Source of the DNA: Prosopocoilus inquinatus
Taxonomy: Eukaryota; Arthropoda; Insecta; Coleoptera; Lucanidae
Direction: 5' to 3'
Assembly (NCBI GenBank): GCA_036172665.1
Contig: CM069880.1
Coordinates: 3,598,501-3,662,500, forward strand
DNA: 64,000 bases
Shown here piece by piece: positions 1-15,300 of the stretch. The notes under the pieces were generated by a model that was not told the origin of the DNA, did not search any database, and saw only the letters and a list, made by a program, of their open reading frames with translations. Made by a program: the position numbers and the translations under genes. Numbering within the stretch: the first letter of the stretch is position 1; each line of letters starts with the position of its first letter.

Positions 1-1208
1 CAAATAACATGATAGATGAGTAAGGATCGATTAGATACATCACAGGAACAACGCTAATATGTGTTGTTTCGTTTAAAACCGCTAATACGTGTTGTTTCAT
101 TTAAAACTATTTCCAGCTTCTGCTGCGTCCGTAAACTTTGTATCTCACATCAGAGTTACTGGAGTCCATCGAAACGCCAAATAACATGATAGATGAGTAA
201 GGATCGATTAGATACATCACAGGAACAACGCTAATGCGTGTTGTTTCGTTTAAAACTATTTCCAGCTTCTGCTGCGTCCGAGAACTTCGTATCTCACATC
301 AGAGTTACTAGAGTCCATCCAAACGTCAAATAACATGATAGATAAGTATGGATCGATTAGATACATCACAGGAACAACGCTAATATGTGTTGTTTCGTTA
401 AAAACTATTTCCAGCTTCTGCTGCGTCCGAAAACGTCGTATCTCACATCAGAGTAACTGGAGTCCATCGAAACGTCAAATAACATGATAGATAAGTAAGG
501 ATCGATTAGATACAGCACAGGAACAACGCTAATACGTGTTGTTTCGTTTAAAACTATTTCCAGCTGCTGCTGCGTCCAAGAACTTTCTATTTCACATCAG
601 ACTTACTGGAGTCCATCCAAACGTCAAATAACATGATAGATGAGTAAGGATCGATTAGATACATCACAGGAACAACGCTAATATGTGTTGTTTCGTTTAA
701 AACTATTTCCGCTGCTGCTGCTGCGTCCGAAAATTTCGTATCTCACATTAGAGTTACTGGAGTCCATCGAAACGTCAAATAACATAGTAGCTAAGTAAGG
801 ATCGATTAGATACATCACAGGAACAACGCTAATACGTGTTGTTTCGTTCAAAACTGTTTGCAGCTTCTGCTGCGTCCAAAAACTTTGTATCTCACATCAG
901 AGTTACTGGATTCCATCCAAACGTAAAATAACATGATAGATCAGTAAGGATCGATTAGATACATCACAGGAACATCGCTAATGCGTGTTGTTTCGTTTAA
1001 AACTATTTCCAGCTTCTGCTGCGTCCGAAAACGTCGTATCTCACATCAGAGTTACTGGAGTCCATCAAAACGTAAAATAACATGATAGATGAGTAAGGAT
1101 CGATTAGATACATCACAGCAACATCGCTAATGCGTGTTGTTTCGTTTAAAACTATTTCCAGCTTCTGCTGCGTCCGAAAACGTCGTATCTCACATCAAAG
1201 TTACTGGA

Positions 1209-1460
1209 TCCTTACTTAGCTACTATGTTATTTGACGTTTCGATGGACTCCAGTAACTCTGATGTGAGATACAAAGTTCTCGGACGCAGCAGAAGCTGGA
1301 AATAGTTTTGAACGAAACAACAAGTATTAGCGTTGTTCCTGTGATGTATCTAAACGATCCTTACTTATCTAACATGTTATTTGACGTTTGGATGGACTCA
1401 AGTAAGTCTGATGTGAGATACAAAGTTTTTGGACGCAGCAGGAGCTGGAAATAGTTTTAA
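1209..1460 (-). repeat. Inverted satellite block inside the left arm
   Basis: About 252 bp (roughly 1.7 monomers) reads as the reverse complement of its surroundings. The switch falls after TTACTGGA near 1208, and the array returns to forward orientation near 1460 at GTTTTAA/ATCTCACATC. Both junctions are off the monomer register, which suggests a microinversion or template switch rather than unequal crossing-over. Confidence 0.85.
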
Positions 1461-2123
1461 ATCTCACATCAGAGTTACTGGAGTCCATGGAAACGTCAAG
1501 TAACATGACAGATAAGTAAGTATCGATTAGATACAGCACAGGAACAACGCTAATACTTGTTGTTTCGCTTAAAAATATTTCCAGCTTCTGCTGCGTCCCA
1601 AAACTTTGTATCTCACATCAAACTTACTGGAGTCCATACGTCAAATAACATGTTAGATAAATAAGGATCGTTTAGATACATCACAGGAACAACGCTAATG
1701 CGTGTTGTTTCATTTAAAACTGTTTCCAGCTTCTGCAGCGTCCGAGAATTTCGTATCTCACATCAGGGTCACTGGAGTCCATCCAAACGTCAAATAATAT
1801 GATAGATAAGTAAGGATCGATTAGATACAGCACAGGAACAACGCTAATACGTGTTGTTTCGTTCAAAACTATTTCCAGCTTCTGCTGTGTCCGAGAAATT
1901 TGTATCTCACATCAGAGTTACTGGAGTTCATCGAAACGCCAAATAACATGATAGATGAGTAAGGATCGATTAGATACATCACAGGAACAACGCTAATATG
2001 TGTTGTTTCGATTAAAACTATTTCCAGCTGCTGCTGCGTCCGAAAATTTCGTATCTCACATTAGAGTTACTGGAGTCCATCGAAACGCCAAATAACATGA
2101 TAGATGAGTAAGGATATCAATCA

Positions 2124-2189
2124 ACGCATTAGCGTTGTTCCTGTGATGTATCTAATCATAGATACATCACAGGAACAACGCTAATGCGT
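2124..2189. repeat. Perfect 30-bp palindrome inside the satellite
   Basis: Two 30-bp arms (2124-2153 and 2160-2189) are exact reverse complements around a 6-nt spacer AATCAT. The left arm is a fragment of monomer in reverse orientation, fused next to the normal copy. It can extrude as a hairpin and looks like the product of a local fold-back template switch. Confidence 0.85.
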
Positions 2190-5100
2190 GTTGTTTCCTA
2201 TAAAACTATTTCTAGCTTCAGCTGCGTCCGAGAACTTCGTATCTCACATCAAAGTTACTGGAGTCTATCGAAACGCCAAATAACATGATAGATGAGTAAG
2301 GATCGATTAGATACATCACAGGAACAACGCTAATGCGTGTTGTTTCCTTTAAAACTATTTCTAGCTTCAGCTGCGTCCGAGAACTTCGTATCTCACATCA
2401 AAGTTACTGGAGTCCATCGAAACGCCAAATAACATGATAGATGAGTAAGGATCGATTAGATACATCACAGGAACAACGCTAATATGTGTTTTTTCGTTTA
2501 AAACTATTTCCAGCTGCTGCTGCGTCCGAAAATTTCGTATCTCACATTAGAGTTACTGGAGTCCATCGAAACGTCAAATAACATAGTAGCTAAGTAAGGA
2601 TCGATTAGATACATCACAGGAACAACGCTAATACGTGTTGTTTCGTTCAAAACTATTTCCAGCTTCTGCTGCGTCCGAAAATTTCGTATCTCACATTAGA
2701 GTTACTGGAGTCCATCGAAACGTCAAATAACATAGTAGCTAAGTAAGGATCGATTAGATACATCACAGGAACAACGCTAATACGTGTTGTTTCGTTCAAA
2801 ACTACCTCCAGCTGCTGCTGCGTCCGAAAATTTCGTATCTCACATTAGAGTTACTGGAGTCCATCGAAACGTCAAATAACATAGTAGCTAAGTAAGGATC
2901 GATTAGATACATCACAGGAACAACGCTAATACGTGTTGTTTCGTTTAAAACTATTTCCAGCTTCAGCTGCGTCCGAGAACTTCGTATCTCACATCAAAGT
3001 TACTGGAGTCCATCGAAACGCCAAATAACATGATAGATGAGTAAGGATCGATTAGATACATCACAGGAACAACGGTAATATGTGTTTTTTCGTTTAAAAC
3101 TATTTCCAGCTGCTGCTGCGTCCGAAAATTTCGTATCTCACATTAGAGTTACTGGAGTCCATCGAAACGTCAAATAACATAGTAGCTAAGTAAGGATCGA
3201 TTAGATACATCACAGGAACAACGCTAATACGTGTTGTTTCGTTCAAAACTATTTCCAGCTTCTGCTGCGTCCAAAAACTTTGTATCTCACATCAGAGTTA
3301 CTGGAGTCCATCCAAACGTAAAATAACATGATAGATGAGTAAGGATCGATTAGATACATCACAGGAACATCGCTAATGCGTGTTGTTTCGTTTAAAACTA
3401 TTTCCAGCTTCTGCTGCGTCCGAGAACTTTGTATCTCACATCAGAGTTACTGGAGTCCATCGAAACGCCAAATAACATGATAGATGAGTAAGGATCGATT
3501 AGATACATCACAGGAACAACGCTAATATGTGTTGTTTCGTTTAAAACCGCTAATACGTGTTGTTTCATTTAAAACTATTTCCAGCTTCTGCTGCGTCCGT
3601 AAACTTTGTATCTCACATCAGAGTTACTGGAGTCCATCGAAACGCCAAATAACATGATAGATGAGTAAGGATCGATTAGATACATCACAGGAACATCGCT
3701 AATGCGTGTTGTTTCGTTTAAAACTATTTCCAGCTTCTGCTGCGTCCGAGAACTTCGTATCTCACATAAGAGTTACTGGAGTCCATCGAAACGTCAAATA
3801 ACATGATAGATAAGTAAGGATCGATTAGATACAGCACAGGAACAACGCCAATACGTGTTGTTTCGCTTAAAACTATTTCCAGCTCCTGCTGCGTCCGAAA
3901 ATTTCGTATCTCACATTAGAGTTACTGGAGTCCATCGAAACGTCAAATAACATAGTAGCTAAGTAAGGATCGATTAGATACATCACAGGAACAACGCTAA
4001 TACGTGTTGTTTCGTTCAAAACTATTTCCAGCTTCTGCTGCGTCCAAAAACTTTGTATCTCACATCAGAGATACTGGAGTCCATCCAAACGTCAAATAAC
4101 ATGATAGATGAGTAAGGATTGATTAGATACATCACAGGAACAAGGCTAATGCGTGTTGTTTCCTTTAAAACTATTTCTAGCTTCAGCTGCGTCCGAGAAC
4201 TTCGTATCTCACATCAATGTTACTGGAGTCCATCGAAACGCCAAATAACATGATAGATGAGTAAGGATCGATTAGATACATCACAGGAACAACGCTAATG
4301 CGTGTTGTTTCCTTTAAAACTATTTCTAACTTCAGCTACGTCCGAGAACTTCGTAACACATCAAAGTTACTTGAGTCCATCGAAACGCCAAATAACATGA
4401 GAGATGAGTAAGGATCGATTAGATACATCACAGGAACAACGCTAATGCGTGTTGTTTCGTTTAAAACTATTTCCAGCTTCTGCTGCGTCCGGAAACGTCG
4501 TATCTCACATCAGAGTTACTGGAGTCCATCGAAACGTCAAATAACATGATAGATAAGTAAGGATCGATTAGATACAGCACAGGAACAACGCCAATACGTG
4601 TTGTTTCGCTTAAAACTATTTCCAGCTCCTGCTGCGTCCAAAAACTTTGTATCTCACATCAGACTTACTGGAGTCCATCCAAACGTCAAATAACATGTTA
4701 GATAAGTAAGGATCGTTTAGATACATCACAGGAACAACGCTAATACTTGTTATTTCGTTCAAAACTATTTCCAGCTTCTGCTGCGTCCGAGAACTTTGTA
4801 TCTCACATCAGAGTTACTGGAGTCCGTCCAAACGTCAAATAACATGATAGATGAGTAAGGATCGATTAGATACATCACAGGAACAACGCTAATATGTGTT
4901 GTTTCGTTTAAAACTATTTCCAGCTGCTGCTGCGTCCGAAAATTTCGTATCTCACATTAGAGTTACTGGAGTCCATCGAAACGTCAAATAACATAGTAGC
5001 TAAGTAAGGATCGATTAGATACATCACAGGAACAACGCCAATACGTGTTGTTTCGTTCAAAACTATTTCCAGCTTCTGCTGCGTCCAAAAACTTTGTATC

Positions 5101-8100
5101 TCATATCAGAGTTACTGGAGTCCATCCAAACGTCAAATAACATGATAGATGAGTAAGGATTGATTAGATACATCACAGGAACAACGCTAATGCGTGTTGT
5201 TTCCTTTAAAACTATTTCCAGCTTCTGCTGCGTCCGAAAACGTCGTATCTCACATCAGAGTTACTGGAGTCCATCGAAACGTCAAATAACATGATAGATA
5301 AGTAAGGATCGATTAGATACATCACAGGAACAACGCTAATACGTGTTATTTCGTTCAAAACTATTTCCAGCTTCTGCTGCGTCCGAGAACTTTGTATCTC
5401 ACATCAGAGTTACTGGAGTCCATCGAAACGTCAAATAACATGATAGATAAATAAGGATCGATTAGATACAGCACAGGAACAACGCTAATACGTGTTGTTT
5501 CGTTTAAAACTATTTCCAGCTTCTGCTGCGTCCGAAAACGTCGTATCTCACATCAGAGTTACTGGATTCCATCGAAACGTCAAATAACATGATAGATAAG
5601 TAAGGATCGATTAGATACAGCACAGGAACAACGACAATACGTGTTGTTTCGTTCAAAACTATTTCCAGCTTCTGCTGCGTCCGTAAACTTTTTATCTCAC
5701 GTCAGAGTTACTGGAGTCCATCCAAACGTCAAATAACTTGATAGATGAGTAAGGATCGATTAGATACATCACAGGAACAACGCTAATACGTGTTGTTTCG
5801 TTTAAAACTATTTCTAGCTTCAGCTGCGTCCGAGAACTTCGTATCTCACATCAAAGTTACTGGAGTCCATCGAAACCCCAAGTAACATGATAGATGAGTA
5901 AGGATCGATTAGATACATCACAGGAACAACGCTAATGCGTGTTGTTTCGTTTAAAACTATTTCTAGCTTCAGCTGCGTCCGAGAACTTCGTATCTCACAT
6001 CAAAGTTACTGGAGTTCGTCCAAACGTCAAATAACATGATAGATGAGTAAGGATCGATTAGATACATCACAGGAACAACGCTAATATGTGTTGTTTTGTT
6101 TAAAACTATTTCCAGCTTCTGCTGCGTCCGAAAACGTCGTATCTCACATCAGAGTTACTGGAGTCCATCGAAACGTCAAATAACATAGTAGATAAGTAAG
6201 GATCGATTAGATACATCACAGGAACAACGCTAATACGTGTTGTTTCGTTCAAAACTATTTCCAGCTTCTGCTGCGTCCGAGAACTTTGTATCTCACATCA
6301 GAGTTACTGGAGTCCATCGAAACGCCAAATAACATGAGAGATGAGTAAGGATCGATTAGATACATCACAGGAACAACGCTAATGCGTGTTGTTTCGTTTA
6401 AAACTATTTCTAGCTTCAGCTGCGTCCGAGAACTTCGTATCTCACATCAGAGTTACTGGAGTCCATCCAAACGTAAAATAACATGATAGATGAGTAAGGA
6501 TCGATTAGATACATCACAGGAACATCGCCAATGCGTGTTGTTTCGTTTAGAACTATTTCCAGCTTCTGCTGCGTCCGAAAACGTCGTATCTCACATCAGA
6601 GTTACTGGAGTCCATCCAAACGTAAAATAACATGATAGATGAGTAAGGATCGATTAGATACATCACAGGAACATCGCTAATGCGTGTTGTTTCGTTCAAA
6701 ACTATTTCCAGCTTATGCTGCGTCCGAAAACGTCGTATCTCACATCAAAGTTACTGGAGTCCATCGAAACGCCAAATAACATGATAGATGAGTAAGGATC
6801 GATTAGATACATCACAGGAACAACGCTAATGCGTGTTGTTTTGTTTAAAACTATTTCCAGCTTCTGCTGCGTCCGAGAACTTCGTATCCCACATCAGAGT
6901 TACTGGTGTCCATCCAAACGTCAAATAACATAATAGATGAGAAAGGATCGATTAGATACATCACAGGAACAACGCTAATACGTGTTGTTTCGTTTAAAAC
7001 TATTTCCAGCTTCTGCTGCGTCCGAAAACGTCGTATCTCACATCAGAGTTACTGGAGTCCATCGAAACGTCAAATAACATGATAGATAAGTAAGGATCGA
7101 TTAGATACAGCACAGGAACAACGCTAATACGTGTTCTTTCGTTTAAAACTATTTCCAGCTCCTGCTGCGTCCAAAAACTTTGTATCTCACATCAGACTTA
7201 CTGGAGTCCATCCAAACGTCAAATAACATAGTAGATAAGTAAGGATCGATTAGATACATCACAGGAACAACGCTAATGCGTGTTGTTTCCTTTAAAACTA
7301 TTTCTAGCTTCAGCTGCGTCCGAGAACTTCGTAACTCACATAAAAGTTACTGGAGTTCATCGAAACGCCAAATAACATGAGAGATGAGTAAGGATCGATT
7401 AGATACATCACAGGAACAACGCTAATGCGTGTTGTTTCGTTTAAAACTATTTCTAGCTTCAGCTGCGTCCGAGAACTTCGTATCTCACATCAAAGTTACT
7501 GGAGTCTATCGAAACGCCAAATAACATGATAGATGAGTAAGGATCGATTAGATACATCACAGGAACAACGCTAATACGTGTTGTTTCGTTCAAAACTATT
7601 TCCAGCTTCTGCTGCGTCCGAGAACTTTGTATCTCACATCAGAGTTACTGGAGTCCATCGAAACGCCAAATAACATGAGAGATGAGTAAGGATCGATTAG
7701 ATACATCACAGGAACAACGCTAATGCGTGTTGTTTCGTTTAAAACTATTTCCAGCTTCTGCTGCGTCCGGAAATTTCGTATCTCACATCATAGTTACTGG
7801 AGTCCATCGAAACGTCAAATAACATAGTAGATAAGTAAGGATCGATTAGATACATCACAGGAACAACGCTAATACGTGTTGTTTCGTTCAAAACTATTTC
7901 CAGCTTCTGCTGCGTCCGAGAACTTTGTATCTCACATCAGAGTTACTGGAGTCCATCGAAACGCCAAATAACATGAGAGATGAGTAAGGATCGATTAGAT
8001 ACATCACAGGAACAACGCTAATGCGTGTTGTTTCGTTTAAAACTATTTCTAGCTTCAGCTGCGTCCGAGAACTTCGTATCTCACATCAAAGTTGCTGGAG

Positions 8101-9339
8101 TCTATCGAAACGCCAAATAACATGATAGATGAGTAAGGATCGATTAGATACATCACAGGAACAACGCTAATGCGTGTTGTTTCCTTTAAAACTATTTCTA
8201 GCTTCAGCTGCGTCCGAGAACTTCGTAACTCACATTAAAGTTACTGGAGTCCATCGAAACGCCAAATAACATGAGAGATGAGTAAGGATCGATTAGATAC
8301 ATCACAGGAACAACGCTAATGCGTGTTGTTTCGTTTAAAACTATTTCCAGCTTCTGCTGCGTCCGAAAACGTCGTATCTCACATCAGAGTTACTGGAGTC
8401 CATCGAGACGTCAAATAACATAGTAGCTAAGTAAGGATCGATTAGATACATCACAGGAACAACGCTAATACGTGTTGTTTCGTTCAAAACTACCTCCAGC
8501 TTCTGCTGCGTCCGAGAACTTCGTATCTCACATCAAAGTTACTGGAGTCCATCGAAACGCCAAATAACATGATAGATGAGTAAGGATCGATTAGATACAT
8601 CACAGGAACAAAGCTAATGCGTGTTGTTTCGTTTAAAACTATTTCCAGCTTCTGCTGCGTCCGTAAACGTCGTATCTCACATCAGAGTTACTGGAGTCCA
8701 TCGAAACGTCAAATAACATGATAGATGAGTAAGGATCGATTAGATACATCACAGGAACAACGCTAATGCGTGTTGTTTCCTTTAAAACTATTTCTAGCTT
8801 CAGCTGCGTCCGAGAACTTCGTAACTCACATCAAAGTTACTGGAGTCCATCGAAACGCCAAATAACATGAGAGATGAGCAAGGATCGATTAGATACATCA
8901 CAGGAACAACGCTAATGCGTGTTGTTTCGTTTAAAACTATTTCCAGCTGCTGCTGCGTCCGAAAATTTCGTATCTCACATTAGAGTTACTGGAGTCCATC
9001 CAAACGTCAAATAACATGTTAGATAAGTAAGGATCGTTTAGATACATCACAGGAACAACGCTAATACGTGCTGTTTCGTTCAAAACTATTTCCAGCTTCT
9101 GCTGTGTCCGAGAACTTTGTATCTCACATCAGAGTTACTGGAGTCCATCCAAACGTAAAATAACATGATAGATGAGTAAGGATCGATTAGATACATCACA
9201 GGAACATCGCTAATGCGTGTTGTTTCGTTTAAAACTATTTCCAGCTTCTGCTGCGTCCGAAAACGTCGTATCTCACATCAGAGTTACTGGAGTCCATCGA
9301 AACGTCAAATAACATGATAGATAAGTAAGGATCGATTAG

Positions 9340-12300
9340 ATACAGTACAGGAACAACGCTAATACGTGTTGTTTCGTTTAAAACTATTTCCAGCTCCTGC
9401 TGCGTCCAAAAACTTTGTATCTCACATCAGACTTACTGGAGTCCATCGAAACGTCAAATAACATGTTAGATAAATAAGGACCGTTTAGATACATCACAGG
9501 AACAACGCTAATACGTGTTGTTTCGTTCAAAACTATTTCCAGCTTCTGCTGTGTCCGAGAACTTTGTATCTCACATCAGAGTTACTGGAGTCCGTCCAAA
9601 CGTCAAATAACATGAGAGATGAGCAAGGATCGTTTAGATACATCACAGGAACAACGCTAATACGTGCTGTTTCGTTCAAAACTATTTCCAGCTTCTGCTG
9701 TGTCCGAGAACTTTGTATCTCACATCAGAGTTACTGGAGTCCGTCCAAACGTCAAATAACATGAAAGATGAGTAAGGATCGATTAGATACATCACAGGAA
9801 CAACGCTAATATGTGTTGTTTCGTTTAAAACCATTTCCAGCTGCTGCTGCGTCCGAAAATTTCGTATCTCACATCAGAGTTACTGGAGTCCATCCAAACG
9901 TAAAATAACATGATAGATGAGTAAGGATCGATTAGATACATCACAGGAACATCGCTAATGCGTGTTGTTTCGTTTAGAACTATTTCCAGCTTCTGCTGCG
10001 TCCGAAAACGTCGTATCTCACATCAGAGTTACTGGAGTCCATCCAAACGTAAAATAACATGATAGATGAGTAAGGATCGATTAGATACATCACAGGAACA
10101 TCGCTAATGCGTGTTGTTTCGTTCAAAACTATTTCCAGCTTATGCTGCGTCCGAAAACGTCGTATCTCACATCAAAGTTACTGGAGTCCATCGAAACGCC
10201 AAATAACATGATAGATGAGTAAGGATCGATTAGATACATCACAGGAACAACGCTAATGCGTGTTGTTTTGTTTAAAACTATTTCCAGCTTCTGCTGCGTC
10301 CGAGAACTTCGTATCTCACATCAGAGTTACTGGTGTCCATCCAAACGTCAAATAACATAATAGATGAGAAAGGATCGATTAGATACATCACAGGAACAAC
10401 GCTAATACGTGTTGTTTCGTTTAAAACTATTTCCAGCTTCTGCTGCGTCCGAAAACGTCGTATCTCACATCAGAGTTACTGGAGTCCATCCAAACGTCAA
10501 ATAACATAGTAGATAAGTAAGGATCGATTAGATACATCACAGGAACAACGCTAATGCGTGTTGTTTCCTTTAAAACTATTTCTAGCTTCAGCTGCGTCCG
10601 AGAACTTCGTAACTCACATAAAAGTTACTGGAGTCCATCGAAACGCCAAATAACATGAGAGATGAGTAAGGATCGATTAGATACATCACAGGAACAACTC
10701 TAATGCGTGTTGTTTCGTTTAAAACTATTTCCAGCTTCTGCTGCGTCCGGAAATTTCGTATCTCACATCATAGTTACTGGAGTCCATCGAAACGTCTAAT
10801 AACATAGTAGATAAGTAAGGATCGATTAGATACATCACAGGAACAACGCTAATACGTGTTGTTTCGTTCAAAACTATTTCCAGCTTCTGCTGCGTCCGAG
10901 AACTTTGTATCTCACATCAGAGTTACTGGAGTCCATCGAAACGCCAAATAACATGAGAGATGAGTAAGGATCGATTAGATACATCACAGGAACAACGCTA
11001 ATGCGTGTTGTTTCGTTTAAAACTATTTCTAGCTTCAGCTGCGTCCGAGAACTTCGTATCTCACATCAAAGTTACTGGAGTCTATCGAAACGCCAAATAA
11101 CATGATAGATGAGTAAGGATCGATTAGATACATCACAGGAACAACGCTAATGCGTGTTGTTTCCTTTAAAACTATTTCTAGCTTCAGCTGCGTCCGAGAA
11201 CTTCGTAACTCACATTAAAGTTACTGGAGTCCACCGAAACGCCAAATAGCATGAGAGATGAGTAAGGATCGATTAGATACATCACAGGAACAACGCTAAT
11301 GCGTGTTGTTTCGTTTAAAACTATTTCCAGCTTCTGCTGCGTCCGAAAACGTCGTATCTCACATCAGAGTTACTGGAGTCCATCGAAACGTCAAATAACA
11401 TAGTAGCTAAGTAAGGATCGATTAGATACATCACAGGAACAACGCTAATACGTGTTGTTTCGTTCAAAACTACCTCCAGCTTCTGCTGCGTCCGAGAACT
11501 TCGTATCTCACATCAAAGTTACTGGAGTCCATCGAAACGCCAAATAACATGATAGATGAGTAAGGATCGATTAGATACATCACAGGAACAACGCTAATGC
11601 GTGTTGTTTCGTTTAAAACTATTTCCAGCTTCTGCTGCGTCCGTAAACGTCGTATCTCACATCAGAGTTACTGGAGTCCATCGAAACGTCAAATAACATG
11701 ATAGATGAGTAAGGATCGATTAGATACATCACAGGAACAACGCTAATGCGTGTTGTTTCGTTTAAAACTATTTCCAGCTGCTGCTGCGTCCGAAAATTTC
11801 GTATCTCACATTAGAGTTACTGGAGTCCATCCAAACGTCAAATAACATGTTAGATAAGTAAGGATCGTTTAGATACATCACAGGAACAACGCTAATACGT
11901 GCTGTTTCGTTCAAAACTATTTCCAGCTTCTGCTGTGTCCGAGAACTTTGTATCTCACATCAGAGTTACTGGAGTCCATCCAAACGTAAAATAACATGAT
12001 AGATGAGTAAGGATCGATTAGATACATCACAGGAACATCGCTAATGCGTGTTGTTTCGTTTAAAACTATTTCCAGCTTCTGCTGCGTCCGAAAACGTCGT
12101 ATCTCACATCAAAGTTACTGGAGTCCATCGAAACGTCAAATAACATGATAGATAAGTAAGGATCGATTAGATACAGTACAGGAACAACGCTAATACGTGT
12201 TGTTTCGTTTAAAACTATTTCCAGCTCCTGCTGCGTCCAAAAACTTTGTATCTCACATCAGACTTACTGGAGTCCATCGAAACGTCAAATAACATGTTAG

Positions 12301-15300
12301 ATAAATAAGGATCGTTTAGATACATCACAGGAACAACGCTAATACGTGTTGTTTCGTTCAAAACTATTTCCAGCTTCTGCTGCGTCGAAGAACTTTGTAT
12401 CTCACATCAGAGTTACTGGAGTCCGTCCAAACGTCAAATAACATGAAAGATGAGTAAGGATCGATTAGATACATCACAGGAACAACGCTAATATGTGTTG
12501 TTTCGTTTAAAACCATTTCCAGCTGCTGCTGCGTCCGAAAATTTCGTATCTCACATTAGAGTTACTGGAGTCCATCGAAACGTCAAATAACATGAGAGAT
12601 GAGTAAGGATCGATTAGATACATCACAGGAACAACGCTAATATGTGTTGTTTCGTTTAAAACTATTTCCAGCTGCTGCTGCGTCCAAAAACTTTGTATCT
12701 CACATCAGAGTTACTGGAGTCCATCCAAACGTAAAATAACATGATAGATGAGTAAGGATCGATTAGATACATCACAGGAACATCGCTAATGCGTGTTGTT
12801 TCGTTTAGAACTATTTCCAGCTTCTGCTGCGTCCGAAAACGTCGTATCTCACATCAGAGTTACTGGAGTCCATCCAAACGTAAAATAACATGATAGATGA
12901 GTAAGGATCGATTAGATACATCACAGGAACATCGCTAATGCGTGTTGTTTCGTTTAAAACTATTTCCAGCTTCTGCTGCGTCCGAAAACGTCGTATCTCA
13001 CATCAAAGTTACTGGAGTCCATCGAAACGCCAAATAACATGATAGATGAGTAAGGATCGATTAGATACATCACAGGAACAACGCTAATGCGTGCTGTTTT
13101 GTTTAAAATTATTTCCAGCTTCTGCTGCGTCCGAGAACTTCGTATCTCACATCAGAGTTACTGGTGTCCTTCCAAACGTCAAATAACATAATAGGTGAGA
13201 AAGGATCGATTAGATACATCACAGGAACAACGCTAATACGTGTTGTTTTGTTTAAAACTATTTCCAGCTTCTGCTGCGTCCGAAAACGTCGTATCTCACA
13301 TCAGAGTTACTGGAGTCCATCGAAACGTCAAATAACATGATAGATAAGTAAGGATCGATTAGATACAGCACAGGAACAACGCTAATACGTGTTGTTTCGT
13401 TTAAAACTATTTCCAGCTCCTGCTGCGTCCAAAAACTTTGTATCTCACATCAGACTTACTGGAGTCCATCGAAACGTCAAATAACATGATAGATAAGTAA
13501 GGATCGATTAGATACAGCACAGGAACAACGCTAATACGTGTTGTTTCGTTTAAAACTATTTCCAGCTTCTGCTGCGTCCGAGAAATTTGTATCTCACATC
13601 AGAGTTACTGGAGTCCATCGAAACGCCAAATAACATGAGAGATGAGTAAGGATCGATTAGATACGTCACAGGAACAACGCTAATGCGTGTTGTTTCGTTT
13701 AAAACTATTTCTAGCTTCAGCTGCGTCCGAGAACTTCGTATCTCACATCAAAGTTACTGGAGTCTATCGAAACGCCAAATAACATGATAGATGAGTAAGG
13801 ATCGATTAGATACATCACAGGAACAACGCTAATGCGTGTTGTTTCCTTTAAAACTATTTCTAGCTTCAGCTGCGTCCGAGAACTTCGTAACTCACATAAA
13901 AGTTACTGGAGTCCATCGAAACGCCAAATAACATGAGAGATGAGTAAGGATCGATTAGATACATCACAGGAACAACGCTAATGCGTGTTGTTTCGTTTAA
14001 AACTATTTCCAGCTTCTGCTGCGTCCGGAAATTTCGTATCTCACATCATAGTTACTGGAGTCCATCGAAACGTCAAATAACATAGTAGATAAGTAAGGAT
14101 CGATTAGATACATCACAGGAACAACGCTAATACGTGTTGTTTCGTTCAAAACTATTTCCAGCTTCTGCTGCGTCCGAGAACTTTGTATCTCACATCAGAG
14201 TTACTGGAGTCCATCGAAACGCCAAATAACATGAGAGATGAGTAAGGATCGATTAGATACATCACAGGAACAACGCTAATGCGTGTTGTTTCGTTTAAAA
14301 CTATTTCTAGCTTCAGCTGCGTCCGAGAACTTCGTATCTCACATCAAAGTTACTGGAGTCTATCGAAACGCCAAATAACATGATAGATGAGTAAGGATCG
14401 ATTAGATACATCACAGAAACAACGCTAATGCGTGTTGTTTCCTTTAAAACTATTTCTAGCTTCAGCTGCGTCCGAGAACTTCGTAACTCACATTAAAGTT
14501 ACTGGAGTCCATCGAAACGCCAAATAACATGAGAGATGAGTAAGGATCGATTAGATACATCACAGGAACAACGCTAATGCGTGTTGTTTCGTTTAAAACT
14601 ATTTCCAGCTTCTGCTGCGTCCGAGAAATTCGTATCTCACATCAGAGTTACTGGTGTCCATCCAAACGTCAAATAACATAATAGATGAGAAAGGATCGAT
14701 TAGATACATCACAGGAACATCGCTAATACGTGTTGTTTCGTTTAAAACTATTTCCAGCTTCTGCTGCGTCCGAAAACGTCGTATCTCACATCAGAGTTAC
14801 TGGAGTCCATCCAAACGTAAAATAACATGATAGATGAGTAAGGATCGATTAGATACATCACAGGAACATCGCTAATGCGTGTTGTTTCGTTTAAAACTAT
14901 TTCCAGCTTCTGCTGCGTCCGAAAACGTCGTATCTCACATCAAAGTTACTGGAGTCAATCGAAACGCCAAATAACATGATAGATGAGTAAGGATCGATTA
15001 GATACATCACAGGAACAACGCTAATGCGTGTTGTTTCGTTTAAAACTATTTCCAGCTTCTGCTGCGTCCGAGAACTTCGTATCTCACATCAGAGTTACTG
15101 GTGTCCATCCAAACGTCAAATAACATAATAGATGAGAAAGGATCGATTAGATACATCACAGGAACAACGCTAATACGTGTTGTTTCGTTTAAAACTATTT
15201 CCAGCTTCTGCTGCGTCCGAAAACGTCGTATCTCACATCTGTTACTGGAGTCCATCGAAACGTCAAATAACATGAGAGATAAGTAAGGATCGATTAGATA

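Noticed and set aside
9564..9764. Open frames inside the satellite (also at 15046-15286, 21002-21187, 48807-48995 and 62763-62963) as genes
   Set aside because: They are short, recur with monomer variants, lack promoters or conserved motifs, and exist because some variant monomers lose a stop; the 48807 frame even crosses the TIR/satellite border.
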